From: Streptomyces wedmorensis
GTDB taxonomy: Bacteria; Actinomycetota; Actinomycetes; Streptomycetales; Streptomycetaceae
Direction of reading: 5' to 3'
Assembly (NCBI RefSeq): GCF_000716445.1
Contig: NZ_JNWK01000010.1
Span: forward strand, 1 to 64,000
DNA length: 64,000 nt
Within the stretch, counting starts at the first letter, position 1, and the number at the start of each line of letters is the position of its first letter. A program made the position numbers and the translations under genes. Below the pieces are notes generated by a model, which was not told the origin of the DNA, did not search any database, and worked only from the letters and a program-made list of their open reading frames with translations. This document shows positions 31,764-40,816 of the stretch, in pieces.

Positions 31764-31800
31764 CCGTCCCCCTGACCACCCCCGTGGGTCAGGGGGACGG
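31764..31800. terminator. Bidirectional terminator, 14-bp stem
   Basis: CCGTCCCCCTGACC (31764-31777) pairs with GGTCAGGGGGACGG (31787-31800), between the ABC exporter and the convergent secreted propeller gene. Confidence 0.9.
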
Positions 31801-31809
31801 CGCGGCGGG

Positions 31810-32772
31810 TCAGGCGGTCCCGCACGTCGGGTCGGCGACCGCGCTCACCGTGTACGGCGGCCGGCCCGGCGGCTCGTTCAGCTGGCTGTTGACCACGTAG
31901 AGGCGGCAGCCGTGCTTGGCGAGCGTGGTGGGGAGGGTGAAGGCCTCGTCCGTGAGGCGGTGGGTGACGGTGCCCGTCCTCAGCTCCTCGTCCAGCCGGG
32001 CGATGTAGACGCCGTGCGGGGCCCCGTAGTTGAGCACCGCGTACAGGGTCCGGCCGTGCAGCACCATGCCGTCGGCGCCGAAGGACTGCTCGCCCAGGTC
32101 GAGTCTGGCGATCCCCTTGTCCGCCGTGTCGATCCGCCAGACGGCCTCGGTGCCGTTGGACGCCACGAGGAGAGTGGTGCCGGCCGCGTCGGCCACGATG
32201 CCGTTCAACAGCCAGTACCGGGCCGGGAACTGGGGGAAGGCGCTGCGGACGTCGAGCCAGGGTTCGAGCGGTCCGAGGGTGCCGTCGGCCCGGATCCCGG
32301 CGCGGTGGACGACGGGGTTGGCCCAGTCGGTCACGTACACGGCGTCGTCCGTCACGGCCAGGTCGTTGAGGTGGGGCGCGCCGAGCGGTCCGTCGGTGGC
32401 GGTCCGGGTCGCGAGGAGCCTGCCCCGGCGGTCGTGGACGGTCAGGGTGGCGCCGCCGACGGAGAGGATGCGGCCGCGCCGGTCGGTGTGGACTCCCAGG
32501 GAGCTGGGGCGGTCCTCGAGGCCGCGCGCGGGGAAGGGCGTCAGGTCGGGCCGGCCGACGCGGCCCCGGTACAGGGCTCCGGTGCCGTCCGAGGAGACGT
32601 ACATGGTGCCGTCCTTGGTGATGGCGATCCCTTCGGGGAGCACGCCCGGTGTCCGGGCGACCACATAGGTGTCGGGCAGGTCCCGCGCGGCGGCGGGGCC
32701 GGGTGCGCCGGCGAGGGCGGTGAGGAGGACGGCTGCGGCGAGGCAGGCGGTTCGGGCGGGTGTGCGGCGCAT
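31810..32772 (-). CDS. Secreted SMP-30/NHL-like beta-propeller protein
   Basis: 320 residues from ATG 32772 with GGAGG upstream. A signal peptide (about 1-27, ACLAAAVLLTALAGAPGPAAA) is followed by propeller repeats (GIAITKDGTMYVSSDGTGALYRG, LNDLAVTDDAVYVTDWANP, NGIVADAAGTTLLVASNG). The fold is that of gluconolactonase/SMP-30-like proteins. I cannot assign the catalytic metal ligands, so it may be a binding protein. It is divergent from the ArsR-like regulator at 32894, which is the likely controller. Confidence 0.85.
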   Translation of the reverse strand: MRRTPARTACLAAAVLLTALAGAPGPAAARDLPDTYVVARTPGVLPEGIAITKDGTMYVSSDGTGALYRGRVGRPDLTPFPARGLEDRPSSLGVHTDRRGRILSVGGATLTVHDRRGRLLATRTATDGPLGAPHLNDLAVTDDAVYVTDWANPVVHRAGIRADGTLGPLEPWLDVRSAFPQFPARYWLLNGIVADAAGTTLLVASNGTEAVWRIDTADKGIARLDLGEQSFGADGMVLHGRTLYAVLNYGAPHGVYIARLDEELRTGTVTHRLTDEAFTLPTTLAKHGCRLYVVNSQLNEPPGRPPYTVSAVADPTCGTA

Positions 32773-32893
32773 CGGCGGGGCCTCCGACGGGGGCTCGGTG
32801 AGGTGGACACCCGGAGCCTGCTGGGTCGTCACGCGGAACGCACGGCCTTTCATCCCTGGGTGAAAGGGTCCGTCGGGCCGATAATCGGTCAGC

Positions 32894-33922
32894 ATGATCC
32901 GCCTACACTTCACGGCCGCCGATCTGCGGCAGATCACCCTCGCCCCGGCGGCCGACGCGCTCTCGGAGACCGTCCTGAGCCTGCGTCTGGCCGTGCGCCT
33001 CGGGCGCGGGCGTGAGGGCCACCAGGGCGACGGGCGGTTCCACCGGCTGCGGCCCGCCGCGCGGCAGTGGCACCGTTCGGCGCGCGGTGGCGTCGCCGCC
33101 GGGTCCGGTGTGCTCGCCGAGCTGGTCACCGAGGACGGATTCGTCCCGGACTTCCTGCTCCAGCCGTCCGCGCAGGGCTTCGACGACGCGCTGGAGGCCG
33201 TCGCGTCGACGCCGCCGGAGCGGCTGGCGCTCGACCTCGGCATACCCGGGGCCGAGGGCTGGAACGGCGGGTTGGCGCGTCCCGGGCGATGGGCCCACGA
33301 GCTCGTCCAGGGATCCCCGGCCGCGTCCCGCTCCCTGGTCGACGACACGCGGCGCTACTTCCACGCGTCGGTGGAGCCGCTGTGGCCGAGGATCCGCGCC
33401 GACGCCCTGACGGACAGGTCGCTGCGGGCCGAGATGCTGCTGCGCGGCGGCGTGGACGCCCTCCTGACGACCCTGGGCACGACCTGGAGGTGGGAGGCGC
33501 CGACGCTCCACCTGCCCTCGGCGTCGTCGTACGACATCCCGCTGTGCGGGCGCGGGCTGCTGCTCGTGCCTTCCTGGTTCGCGACCGGCCCGATGGTGAT
33601 GTACCGCCCGGAGGAGGCGACCGTGCTCGTGTACCCGATGTACGACGGTTCCGGCACGGGCCCGGCGGACGGAGCCGGCGACCGGCCGGCCGCGCTGGCG
33701 GCGCTGCTCGGGCGCACCCGGGCGCAGGTGCTGGCGCTGCTGCGCTCCCCCGCCACCACCACGGCGCTCGCGGAGCGTGCGTCCGTCTCGCTGGCGGCTG
33801 CCAGCCAGCACGCGGGCGTGCTGCGGGGCGCGGGTCTGGTCGACACCGTGCGGACCGGTACGGCGGTGCTCCACAGCCTCACTCCGCTCGGCCACTCCCT
33901 GCTCGCCGGTGAACGGCCGTAA
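32894..33922 (+). CDS. ArsR-like winged-helix regulator with N-terminal DUF5937-type domain
   Basis: 342 residues. The N-terminal 240 residues (IRLHFTAADLRQITLAP start) are the streptomycete sensor domain. The last 70 residues are an ArsR-type winged helix: RTRAQVLALLRSPATTTALAERASVSLAAASQHAGVLRGAGLVDTVR. No metal-binding Cys are visible, so the signal is probably organic. It is divergent from the secreted propeller protein. Confidence 0.9.
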   Translation: MIRLHFTAADLRQITLAPAADALSETVLSLRLAVRLGRGREGHQGDGRFHRLRPAARQWHRSARGGVAAGSGVLAELVTEDGFVPDFLLQPSAQGFDDALEAVASTPPERLALDLGIPGAEGWNGGLARPGRWAHELVQGSPAASRSLVDDTRRYFHASVEPLWPRIRADALTDRSLRAEMLLRGGVDALLTTLGTTWRWEAPTLHLPSASSYDIPLCGRGLLLVPSWFATGPMVMYRPEEATVLVYPMYDGSGTGPADGAGDRPAALAALLGRTRAQVLALLRSPATTTALAERASVSLAAASQHAGVLRGAGLVDTVRTGTAVLHSLTPLGHSLLAGERP

Positions 33923-34009
33923 TTCGCTTGCCCGGGCCGGGGGGCGCGGCTGGACTGTGGTCGGGCACCACAGGTGGTGGTGCCGTCGGTTCGAGGAGGC
34001 AGCGGCGCC

Positions 34010-35230
34010 ATGGAGATTCGTTCGACGACGGATGAGGACTTCGGGGTCTTCGTCGACACGCTCCATGCCGCCTTCGGGCGCTTCGCGGAGACCCCGGTCG
34101 ACGGTGGGGGGCTCTGGTGGTCGGCGCTCGAACCGGAGCGCTGTCTGCTCGCCACGACGGCGGAGGGGAGGCCCGTCGGCACCGCCGGCGCCTACCCCTT
34201 CGAGCTGACGCTGCCCGGCGGGATCCTGGCCCCGGCCGCCGGGGTGAGCGCCGTCGGCGTCCTGCCCTCGCACCGGCGTCGGGGCGTGCTCACCGCGATG
34301 ATGCGGCATCAGCTCGCCGGGCTGCGGGACCGCGGGGAGTTCCTCTCCGTGCTGCTGGCCTCCGAGGCCACGATCTACGGCAGGTTCGGCTACGGACCGG
34401 CGACCTACACGGCGCGGCTGACGGTCGCGCGCCACCAGGCCGCCCTCGTCGCCCCCCGCGCGGGCGTCGCGGCCGGCGCGCCGGCGGCGGGTTCGATCGA
34501 GGTGCTGCGCAGTGCCGAGTGCGGCGAGGTGCTGGAGGAGGTCTACGACCGCTACCGGCGGGCGCAGCCCGGTGCGCTGTCCCGGCCGCGCCGGTGGTGG
34601 GCGCTGCGCGCGGGGCAGCCGCCGATCTCGCCGGCACCGCGCTACGTCGCCGTCCACCGGGACGCCGACGGCGTCCCCGACGGATACGTCAGCTATGCGA
34701 TCGCCGAGCCCGACACCCTGCGGGTCGACGAGGTCATCGCCACCGAGGACGCCGTCTTCACCGCCCTGGCCCGGTTCGTCCTGGGGCACGACCTGGTCTC
34801 GCAGGTCGAGTTCAAGCACGTCCCGCCCGGGCATCCGCTGCGCTGGCAGCTGGCGGACTTCCGCGCGGGCGAGGTCAGCCGCGACACCGACTGGCTCTGG
34901 GTGCGTCTCCTCGACGTGCCGCGCGCGCTGAGCGCGCGCGGCTGGTTCACGGACGGCGAACTCGTCCTCGACGTCGACGACCCGTTCCTCGGCGGGCACG
35001 GCCGCTACCTGCTGACCGTCCGCGACGGCAAGGCCGACTGCGTCCCCACGGACCGGGAACCCCACCTGTCCCTGGACGTGCGGGACCTGGGCTCGCTGTA
35101 CCTCGGCGGCACGGCGCCGAGCACGCTCGTGCGTGCCGGACACGTCCGGGCCCACCGGCCGGGCGCGGCAGCTCTCGCCGACGCCCTCTTCCGGTCCGAC
35201 CGCGCACCGCACTGCCTTCACTGGTTCTGA
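34010..35230 (+). CDS. Eis-like GNAT N-acetyltransferase
   Basis: 406 residues, ATG 34010 behind GAGGAGGC. It has the Eis family layout: an N-terminal GNAT fold (AAGVSAVGVLPSHRRRGVLTAMM is the acetyl-CoA loop), a second GNAT-like domain and an SCP2-like C-terminal domain (DLGSLYLGG), ending HWF, where the terminal carboxylate is catalytic in Eis. Such enzymes acetylate amines such as aminoglycosides or peptides; the substrate here is unknown. Confidence 0.92.
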   Translation: MEIRSTTDEDFGVFVDTLHAAFGRFAETPVDGGGLWWSALEPERCLLATTAEGRPVGTAGAYPFELTLPGGILAPAAGVSAVGVLPSHRRRGVLTAMMRHQLAGLRDRGEFLSVLLASEATIYGRFGYGPATYTARLTVARHQAALVAPRAGVAAGAPAAGSIEVLRSAECGEVLEEVYDRYRRAQPGALSRPRRWWALRAGQPPISPAPRYVAVHRDADGVPDGYVSYAIAEPDTLRVDEVIATEDAVFTALARFVLGHDLVSQVEFKHVPPGHPLRWQLADFRAGEVSRDTDWLWVRLLDVPRALSARGWFTDGELVLDVDDPFLGGHGRYLLTVRDGKADCVPTDREPHLSLDVRDLGSLYLGGTAPSTLVRAGHVRAHRPGAAALADALFRSDRAPHCLHWF

Positions 35231-35384
35231 TCCCTCGCGCGGCGCGTGGGACCACTTCCTCGAACGGGCGGTGTCACCCGCGAGGATGAGGTCGACCCGT
35301 TCCCGGTTGTGCCCTCGCCGCCGGGGGTGCGGGGCGTCGGAGAGTGGGCGGACGACGTTCGTCCCCCTTCGAGCAGGGAGCCAG

Positions 35385-37649
35385 ATGGCCACTCGCCCGG
35401 CCCTCCGATGCCGCAGCGCACTCGCCGTCGCGGCGCTGACCGCCGTGACGGCGACAGCGCCCGGCGCGCTGTCCCCGCCGGGGACCGTCGCGTCAGCCGC
35501 CGCGCCGGCGTTCGACACGATGCCCGCCCGGGAGGCCCTGGAGCGCCTGCTGCCCTCCAGGGCGGCGCAGTTCACGCTGGTCCCGGTCGCGGAGCCGTCC
35601 TCCGGCGCCTCGTTCTCGGTGTCCGGCAGGGCGGGGGCGATCCGGGTGCGGGGCACCTCGCCGGCCACCCTGCTCGCCGGGGTGGGCTGGTACCTGGAGC
35701 GGGTCGCCGGGATCGACATCGGATGGCCGGGCGACAGCGTGGAGCGGCTGCCCACCACGCTGCCCGCGGTGTCCGGCGCCCTCACCCGGTCCGCGACCGT
35801 GCCCCACCGGTACGCGCTGAACGACACGGACGAGGGATACTCCGGCGCCTACCGGGACTTCGACGCGTACCGGCACGACATCGACGTGATGGCGCTGCAC
35901 GGAGTGAACGAGGTGTTCGTGCCGACCGGTGCCGAGTACCCGTACTACGAGGCGCTGCAGGAGTTCGGTTTCGGCCCGGAGGAGTTGCGCGCCTGGATCC
36001 CGGGTCCCGCCCACCAGGGCTGGTGGCTGCTGCAGAACCTGTCGGGGTTCGGGGGGCCGGTGTCCGAGCAGCTGATCGAGGCCCGGGCGACGCTGGGGAG
36101 CCGGATCGCGCGGCACCTGCGCTCCCTGGGCATGACGCCCGTGCTGCCGGGGTTCTTCGGTACGGTGCCGCCGGGATTCGCCGACCGCAACCCGGGCGCG
36201 GTCACGGTGCCGCAGGGCAGGTGGGTGGGGTTCGACCGGCCGGACTGGCTCGATCCGACGGGCCCGGTCTTCGAGCAGTTGGCGGCCGCCTACTACCGGG
36301 TGCAGCGGCGGCGGTTCGGCGAGAGCGACATGTTCAAGATGGACCTGCTGCACGAGGGCGGCAAGGCGGGCCCGGTCGACGTGGCCCGCGCCGCGGCGGC
36401 CGTACAGCGGGCGCTCGACGTCGCGCATCCCGATGCCACGTGGGTGATGCTGGGTTGGCAGCAGAACCCCGGCGCGGCGCTCCTGAGCGGTGTCGACCGC
36501 CGCCGGGTGCTGATCGTCGACGGTCTGTCCGACCGGTACGACGACCTCGACCGGGAGAAGCAGTGGGGCGTGACGCCGTACGCCTTCGGCTCGATCGCCA
36601 ACTTCGGCGGGCACACCACCCTGGGTGCCAACACGGGTGTGTGGACGAGCCGTTTCCACGCCTGGCTGGCGAAACCGGACAGCGCGCTGAGCGGCATCGC
36701 CTACCTTCCGGAGGGCACCGGCGGGAATCCGGCCGCGTTCGACCTGTTCACCGAACTCGCCTGGCAGTCCGACCCGGTGGACCAGCGGGCCTGGTTCGCC
36801 GCGTACGCCGCCCGGCGCTACGGCGGCGCCGACCCGCACGCCGCCGCCGCGTGGGAGCAGCTTCGGCTCGGCCCGTACAGCGGACTTTCCGGTACGTGGA
36901 GCGAGCCGCAGGACAGCCTGTTCGCCGCGCGGCCGAGTCTGACGACGGCCAAGGCGGCACGCTGGAGCCCGACAACCATGCGCTACGACGCGGAGACGGT
37001 GGAGCGGGCGCTGTCGGAGCTGCTGCGGGTGGCCCCGCGGCTGCGGAACACGGACGCGTACCGCTTCGACGTCGTGGACGTGGCACGGCAGGCGCTCACC
37101 AACCGTGCACGCGTCCTGCTGCCGCGGATCCGGGCGGCGTACGATGCCCGCGACGTCGAGACGTTCCGCGCGCTGGTGCGCGAATGGGGTGCCGACGAGG
37201 AGCTGCTCGCCCGGCTGGTCGGCGCCGACCGGCGGTTCCTGGTCGGGCCGTGGCTGGCCGCCGCGCGCTCCTGGGGAACGGACCCCGCCGAGCGCGACCG
37301 GCTGGAGTACGACGCCCGCTCGATCCTCACGACCTGGGCCGACCGGGGTCCCAGCGAGACGGCCGGCCTGCACGACTACGCCAACCGCGAATGGGACGGG
37401 CTGCTCCGGGACGTCTACGCGCCGCGCTGGGCCGCGTTCTTCGAGCGCCTCGACGGAGCGCTGGTGTCCGGCAAGGCGCCCGAGCCCGTCGACTGGTTCG
37501 CCATGGACGACGCCTGGGCCCGCGCTCACCGGCTGTACCCCACGGAGCCGACCGGCGACCCGGTGGCGCTTGCGGGCGAGGTGCACGCGGCCTTGGCGAC
37601 GTCGACGCGACGGGAGGCCTCGCGGCGGGGTGTGGCCGGCAGAGGGTGA
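35385..37649 (+). CDS. Secreted alpha-N-acetylglucosaminidase, GH89 (NAGLU family)
   Basis: 754 residues from ATG 35385 (GGGAG upstream). A signal peptide (to about residue 40) precedes the NAGLU N-terminal domain, a TIM-barrel with family signatures (HGVNEVFVPTGAEYPYYEAL, SDMFKMDLLHEGG, GVTPYAFGSIANFGGHTTLG) and a helical C-terminal domain (WDGLLRDVYAPRWAAFFERL). It releases terminal alpha-linked GlcNAc from glycans. Together with the chitobiose-type operon at 60 kb it points to amino-sugar scavenging, though the two are not linked. Confidence 0.93.
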   Translation: MATRPALRCRSALAVAALTAVTATAPGALSPPGTVASAAAPAFDTMPAREALERLLPSRAAQFTLVPVAEPSSGASFSVSGRAGAIRVRGTSPATLLAGVGWYLERVAGIDIGWPGDSVERLPTTLPAVSGALTRSATVPHRYALNDTDEGYSGAYRDFDAYRHDIDVMALHGVNEVFVPTGAEYPYYEALQEFGFGPEELRAWIPGPAHQGWWLLQNLSGFGGPVSEQLIEARATLGSRIARHLRSLGMTPVLPGFFGTVPPGFADRNPGAVTVPQGRWVGFDRPDWLDPTGPVFEQLAAAYYRVQRRRFGESDMFKMDLLHEGGKAGPVDVARAAAAVQRALDVAHPDATWVMLGWQQNPGAALLSGVDRRRVLIVDGLSDRYDDLDREKQWGVTPYAFGSIANFGGHTTLGANTGVWTSRFHAWLAKPDSALSGIAYLPEGTGGNPAAFDLFTELAWQSDPVDQRAWFAAYAARRYGGADPHAAAAWEQLRLGPYSGLSGTWSEPQDSLFAARPSLTTAKAARWSPTTMRYDAETVERALSELLRVAPRLRNTDAYRFDVVDVARQALTNRARVLLPRIRAAYDARDVETFRALVREWGADEELLARLVGADRRFLVGPWLAAARSWGTDPAERDRLEYDARSILTTWADRGPSETAGLHDYANREWDGLLRDVYAPRWAAFFERLDGALVSGKAPEPVDWFAMDDAWARAHRLYPTEPTGDPVALAGEVHAALATSTRREASRRGVAGRG

Positions 37650-37736
37650 GGGGCGACGGACTGGGGGGCCGGCGGACCGTGAGGGCGGCGGGGGGCATGC
37701 AAGCCGTACTCGGGAACGGTCCCTCGGCGGGACGGC

Positions 37737-37820
37737 GGTGGCGGCGGGCCCGGGGAGTGCGCAGGGACGGTGGCGGCGGGCCCGGGGAGTGCGCAGGGAC
37801 GGTGGCGGCGGGCCCGGGGG
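37737..37820. repeat. 32-bp tandem repeat, 2.6 copies
   Basis: Two identical 32-bp units start at 37737 and 37769 with GGTGGCGGCGGGCCCGGGG; a third, partial unit covers 37801-37820. They sit in the 256-bp gap between the GH89 and FAD genes. There are no spacers, so this is not CRISPR; it is a minisatellite likely to vary between strains. Confidence 0.92.
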
Positions 37821-37905
37821 TTGAGGCCACCCGTGGCCCCGCGCATGCTGGGGCGTGGCGGCCGGACGGCGCCGCCCGTCACGGCAGGTGAGCGAGAGGC
37901 GAACG

Positions 37906-39255
37906 ATGAAGCGTCCTTCCTGGGGCAGGGCCGTGGTCGTCGGAGGCAGTTACGCGGGGCTGGTGACCGCCCGGGTCCTGGCCGACTTCTTCGACGAGGT
38001 CGTCGTCATGGAACGGGACCACGTCGACGAGGGGACGGGAAGCCATCCCGGTTCGCCGCAGGGCTACCACGCGCACGCGATGCTCGCGCGGGGCGGGCAG
38101 GTCCTGGAGAAGCTGTTCCCGGGGCTGCGCGAGGAGCTCCGGGAGGCCGGCGCACCGGTCTTCGACTACGGCGAGGGGATCGACTTCCTGATGCCCGCGG
38201 GCAACGCTCCCCGGACGCGGACCGGCGTCCACGTCCAGACCTTCACCCGCGACGAGCTGGAGCGCCGCATCCGCCGCCGGGTGCTCAAGATGCCCCGGGT
38301 CACGCTGATGGCGGCCACGTCCTGCGTCGGCCTGCTGCGCGACAGGAGCGGACGGGTGACAGGTGTGACGTACCGCCAGAAGGACTCCGACGCACAGCCG
38401 TTCGGCTCGGTCGAGCTGCCCGCCGAGCTGGTCGTCGACGCGTCGGGCCGGTCCAGCTCACTGGAGCGCTGGCTGGGCGAGCTGGGGGTCTCGGTCCCCA
38501 GGAAGCGTACGGTGAAGGCGAAGGTCACCTACACGTCGATGAACTTCGACCGGCCCGACGCGGGGCATCCCGCCTTCTTCATCGCCTATCAGATGCTGTT
38601 CGCGCCCCGCGTCTCCCGCGCCGGCGTCCTGCTGGCCGTCGAGGGCGGCCGGTGGACCTGCTCGCTGTTCGGGTTCCAGGAGCAGCCGCCGACGGACGAC
38701 GCCGGGTACCTCGAGTTCGCCCGCTCGCTCGGCAATCCGCACCTGGCCGAGCAGTTGGCGCGGCGCACGTCCCAGGAGACCACCCACCGGTACACCAACG
38801 CCGACAACCAGTGGCGGCCGTACCACAGCGTCAAGCACTGGCCGGACCGGCTCATCGCGGTCGGCGACGCCGTCTGCGTCTTCAACCCCGTCTACGGGCA
38901 GGGCCTGACCGTGGCGGCGATGGAGGCCGAGCTGCTGCACGGCATGCTCACCCGGCGGCGGGCGGCGGGCCGCACCCCGGACGGCGTCGCCCGCGACTTC
39001 CAGCGGCGCGTCGGGCGGCTGCTCCTCGCCCCCTGGACCCTGTCGACGAACTCGGACCTGATGTGGGACCCGCGGCGGCGCGCCGCCGGTGCCCGCTTCG
39101 CGCACTGGTACAACACGCGTCTGTTCCGGGTCGCCGTGAAGGATCCGGCGGTATGGTCACGGTTCGTCCGGGTGGTCAACATGACGGCCTCCCCCGCCGT
39201 ACTGTTCCATCCGGCGGTCGCGGTGAAGGTGGTGGCCGCCGCGCTGCGCGAGTGA
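37906..39255 (+). CDS. FAD-dependent oxidoreductase/epoxidase-like protein
   Basis: 449 residues, ATG 37906. Dinucleotide site VVVGGSYAGLVTARVL near the start, R-E acid (VVVMERDHV), a substrate/FAD region VDASGRSSSLERWL, and the second FAD motif GDAVCVFNPVYGQGLTVAAMEA. It resembles squalene-epoxidase/LasC-like flavin monooxygenases and geranylgeranyl-reductase relatives. Substrate unknown. Single gene; a 10-bp hairpin lies 110 bases downstream. Confidence 0.88.
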   Translation: MKRPSWGRAVVVGGSYAGLVTARVLADFFDEVVVMERDHVDEGTGSHPGSPQGYHAHAMLARGGQVLEKLFPGLREELREAGAPVFDYGEGIDFLMPAGNAPRTRTGVHVQTFTRDELERRIRRRVLKMPRVTLMAATSCVGLLRDRSGRVTGVTYRQKDSDAQPFGSVELPAELVVDASGRSSSLERWLGELGVSVPRKRTVKAKVTYTSMNFDRPDAGHPAFFIAYQMLFAPRVSRAGVLLAVEGGRWTCSLFGFQEQPPTDDAGYLEFARSLGNPHLAEQLARRTSQETTHRYTNADNQWRPYHSVKHWPDRLIAVGDAVCVFNPVYGQGLTVAAMEAELLHGMLTRRRAAGRTPDGVARDFQRRVGRLLLAPWTLSTNSDLMWDPRRRAAGARFAHWYNTRLFRVAVKDPAVWSRFVRVVNMTASPAVLFHPAVAVKVVAAALRE

Positions 39256-39366
39256 CGCGGGCCACGTTGCGCGCAGGCGGGTGACGGGTGCCCGGATCAC
39301 GGCAGTGGAGCGTTAGTGCGACGCCAGCGGGACGTCAGCGCCCCGCGGGAAGCTGGGAGGGACCAC

Positions 39367-39390
39367 CGTGGCCGGCGCCTGCCGGCCACG
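39367..39390. terminator. 10-bp hairpin between the FAD gene and the CIS regulator
   Basis: CGTGGCCGGC (39367-39376) and GCCGGCCACG (39381-39390) pair perfectly with loop GCCT. It probably isolates the CIS locus from upstream transcription. Confidence 0.6.
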
Positions 39391-39530
39391 CACCAGCGAC
39401 CACGGGGGGGCTTCACCATGCGTGCCGACCATCGAGCGAGAAGGACCGGCGCGGCTGCGATGCCGGCGACAGCCGGACGCACGGCCGCGCCCGGCCGCTC
39501 GGAACGAGCGCGAAAGAGCGGGTAGACGAC

Positions 39531-40181
39531 GTGCTCACCACACGGGTGGCGGTGACCGTCCACGCCTCCGACCCGCTCAGCCGGGCCGGTCTCATCAGCC
39601 ATTTGCGGCACCAGCCGACCATCGACTTCGTCCCCGAACAGAACGACGGCGACCGCGACACCCCCGCCGTGGCCGTCATGCTCGCGGACCGGATCGACGA
39701 GCCGACGACGGCGGAGCTGCGGCGGTTGCTGCGGGGCAGGGAACAGCGCGTGGTGCTCGTCGCACGCGAACTGCGCGAACCCGACCTCCTGTCGGTCGTC
39801 GAGTACGGGGTGCGCGCCATCATCTGGCGCCACCAGGCCACCGAGCAGAGGCTGTTGAGCGCGGTGCACAGTGCGGCGCGCGGCGACGGCGAGCTCCCGC
39901 CGGACCTGGTCAGCCGCCTCCTGAACCAGGTGGGTCGGCTTCAGCGGGCGACCGCCGGGGGAACGGCCGCCGGCGGGGCCGTGCCGCTCTTCGGGATGGC
40001 CCCGCGAGAGGTCGACGTCCTGCGGCTGCTCGCCGAAGGCCTGGACACCCGCCAGATCAGCGAGAAGCTCGCCTACTCCGAACGCACCGTGAAGAACGTC
40101 CTGCACGCGCTGATGACCCGGCTCCAGCTCACCAACCGGGCGCATGCCGTCGCGTACGCGCTCCGCGAAGGCTACATCTGA
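39531..40181 (+). CDS. LuxR-family regulator at the head of the CIS locus
   Basis: 216 residues from GTG 39531; the open frame upstream to 39288 is low-complexity. A degenerate receiver-like N-terminus (RVAVTVHASDPLSRAGLISHL) lacks a convincing phospho-acceptor Asp, so it may be an atypical response regulator. The C-terminal LuxR HTH is intact: REVDVLRLLAEGLDTRQISEKLAYSERTVKNVLHAL. The stop overlaps the start of cis16 (TGATG). The same gene order occurs in the known Streptomyces CIS locus (around SCO4263). Confidence 0.9.
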   Translation: MLTTRVAVTVHASDPLSRAGLISHLRHQPTIDFVPEQNDGDRDTPAVAVMLADRIDEPTTAELRRLLRGREQRVVLVARELREPDLLSVVEYGVRAIIWRHQATEQRLLSAVHSAARGDGELPPDLVSRLLNQVGRLQRATAGGTAAGGAVPLFGMAPREVDVLRLLAEGLDTRQISEKLAYSERTVKNVLHALMTRLQLTNRAHAVAYALREGYI

Positions 40182-40816
40182 TGATCCATGAGATCGACGA
40201 GGCACTGCGCGCTCTGCTCGCGCCCGCCGTCACGGGCGACATCGCCTTCGACGCGCCGACCCGGGACTGGGCGGCCCGCCGCAACGCCCCGACCCTGAAC
40301 GCCTATCTGTACGACATCCGCGAGGACGTGGCCCGGCGGGAGCGCGGCGCCCACGCCGAGCGGGACGCCCACGGGATCGTGACGCGCAGGCGCCAGCCTC
40401 CGCGCTGGTTCCGCCTCTCCTACCTCGTGACGGCCTGGACCTCACGACCGGAGGACGAACACCGGCTCCTCTCGGGTGCGTTGGCGCTGCTGCTGCCGCA
40501 CGAGGTGCTGCCCGCCGACGCCGTTCCGGAGTCGGTGCGCCCGATCAGCACCGCCCTGCCGGTGTCCGTGGCCGTGCCGCCGGCGGAGTCGCGGTCGCTC
40601 GCGGACATCTGGTCGGCGCTCGGCGGCGAACTCAAGCCGTCCCTGGACGTCGTGATCACGACGCCGTTCCCGGTCACTCCGGTGTACGGGGTGGCTCCGC
40701 CGGTCACCGAGGCGGAGATCGTGGTGCGGGGCGCCGACGGAGTTCCCGGGGACGCCAGGCCGCGGATGGTGCGGCGGACGGTCGGATCCGACACGAGGAA
40801 GGGGGGCGGGGCGTGA
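40181..40816 (+). CDS. cis16: CIS tail-terminator protein (DUF4255, Pvc16/Afp16-like)
   Basis: 211 residues. IHEIDEALRALL at the start and RLSYLVTAWTSRPEDEHRLLSGALALLLPHEVLP are the Pvc16 N-terminal-domain signatures. In the family it caps the sheath/tube end distal to the baseplate and fixes particle length. It is coupled to the regulator upstream (1-base overlap) and the AAA ATPase downstream (GTGA overlap). Confidence 0.92.
   Translation: MIHEIDEALRALLAPAVTGDIAFDAPTRDWAARRNAPTLNAYLYDIREDVARRERGAHAERDAHGIVTRRRQPPRWFRLSYLVTAWTSRPEDEHRLLSGALALLLPHEVLPADAVPESVRPISTALPVSVAVPPAESRSLADIWSALGGELKPSLDVVITTPFPVTPVYGVAPPVTEAEIVVRGADGVPGDARPRMVRRTVGSDTRKGGGA

Noticed and set aside
37737..37820. CRISPR array
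   Set aside because: The 32-bp units abut without spacers and there are no cas genes.
39288..39530. N-terminal extension of the LuxR regulator
   Set aside because: Text is Arg/Gly/Ala-rich and crosses the hairpin at 39367-39390; homology-like sequence begins at the GTG at 39531.
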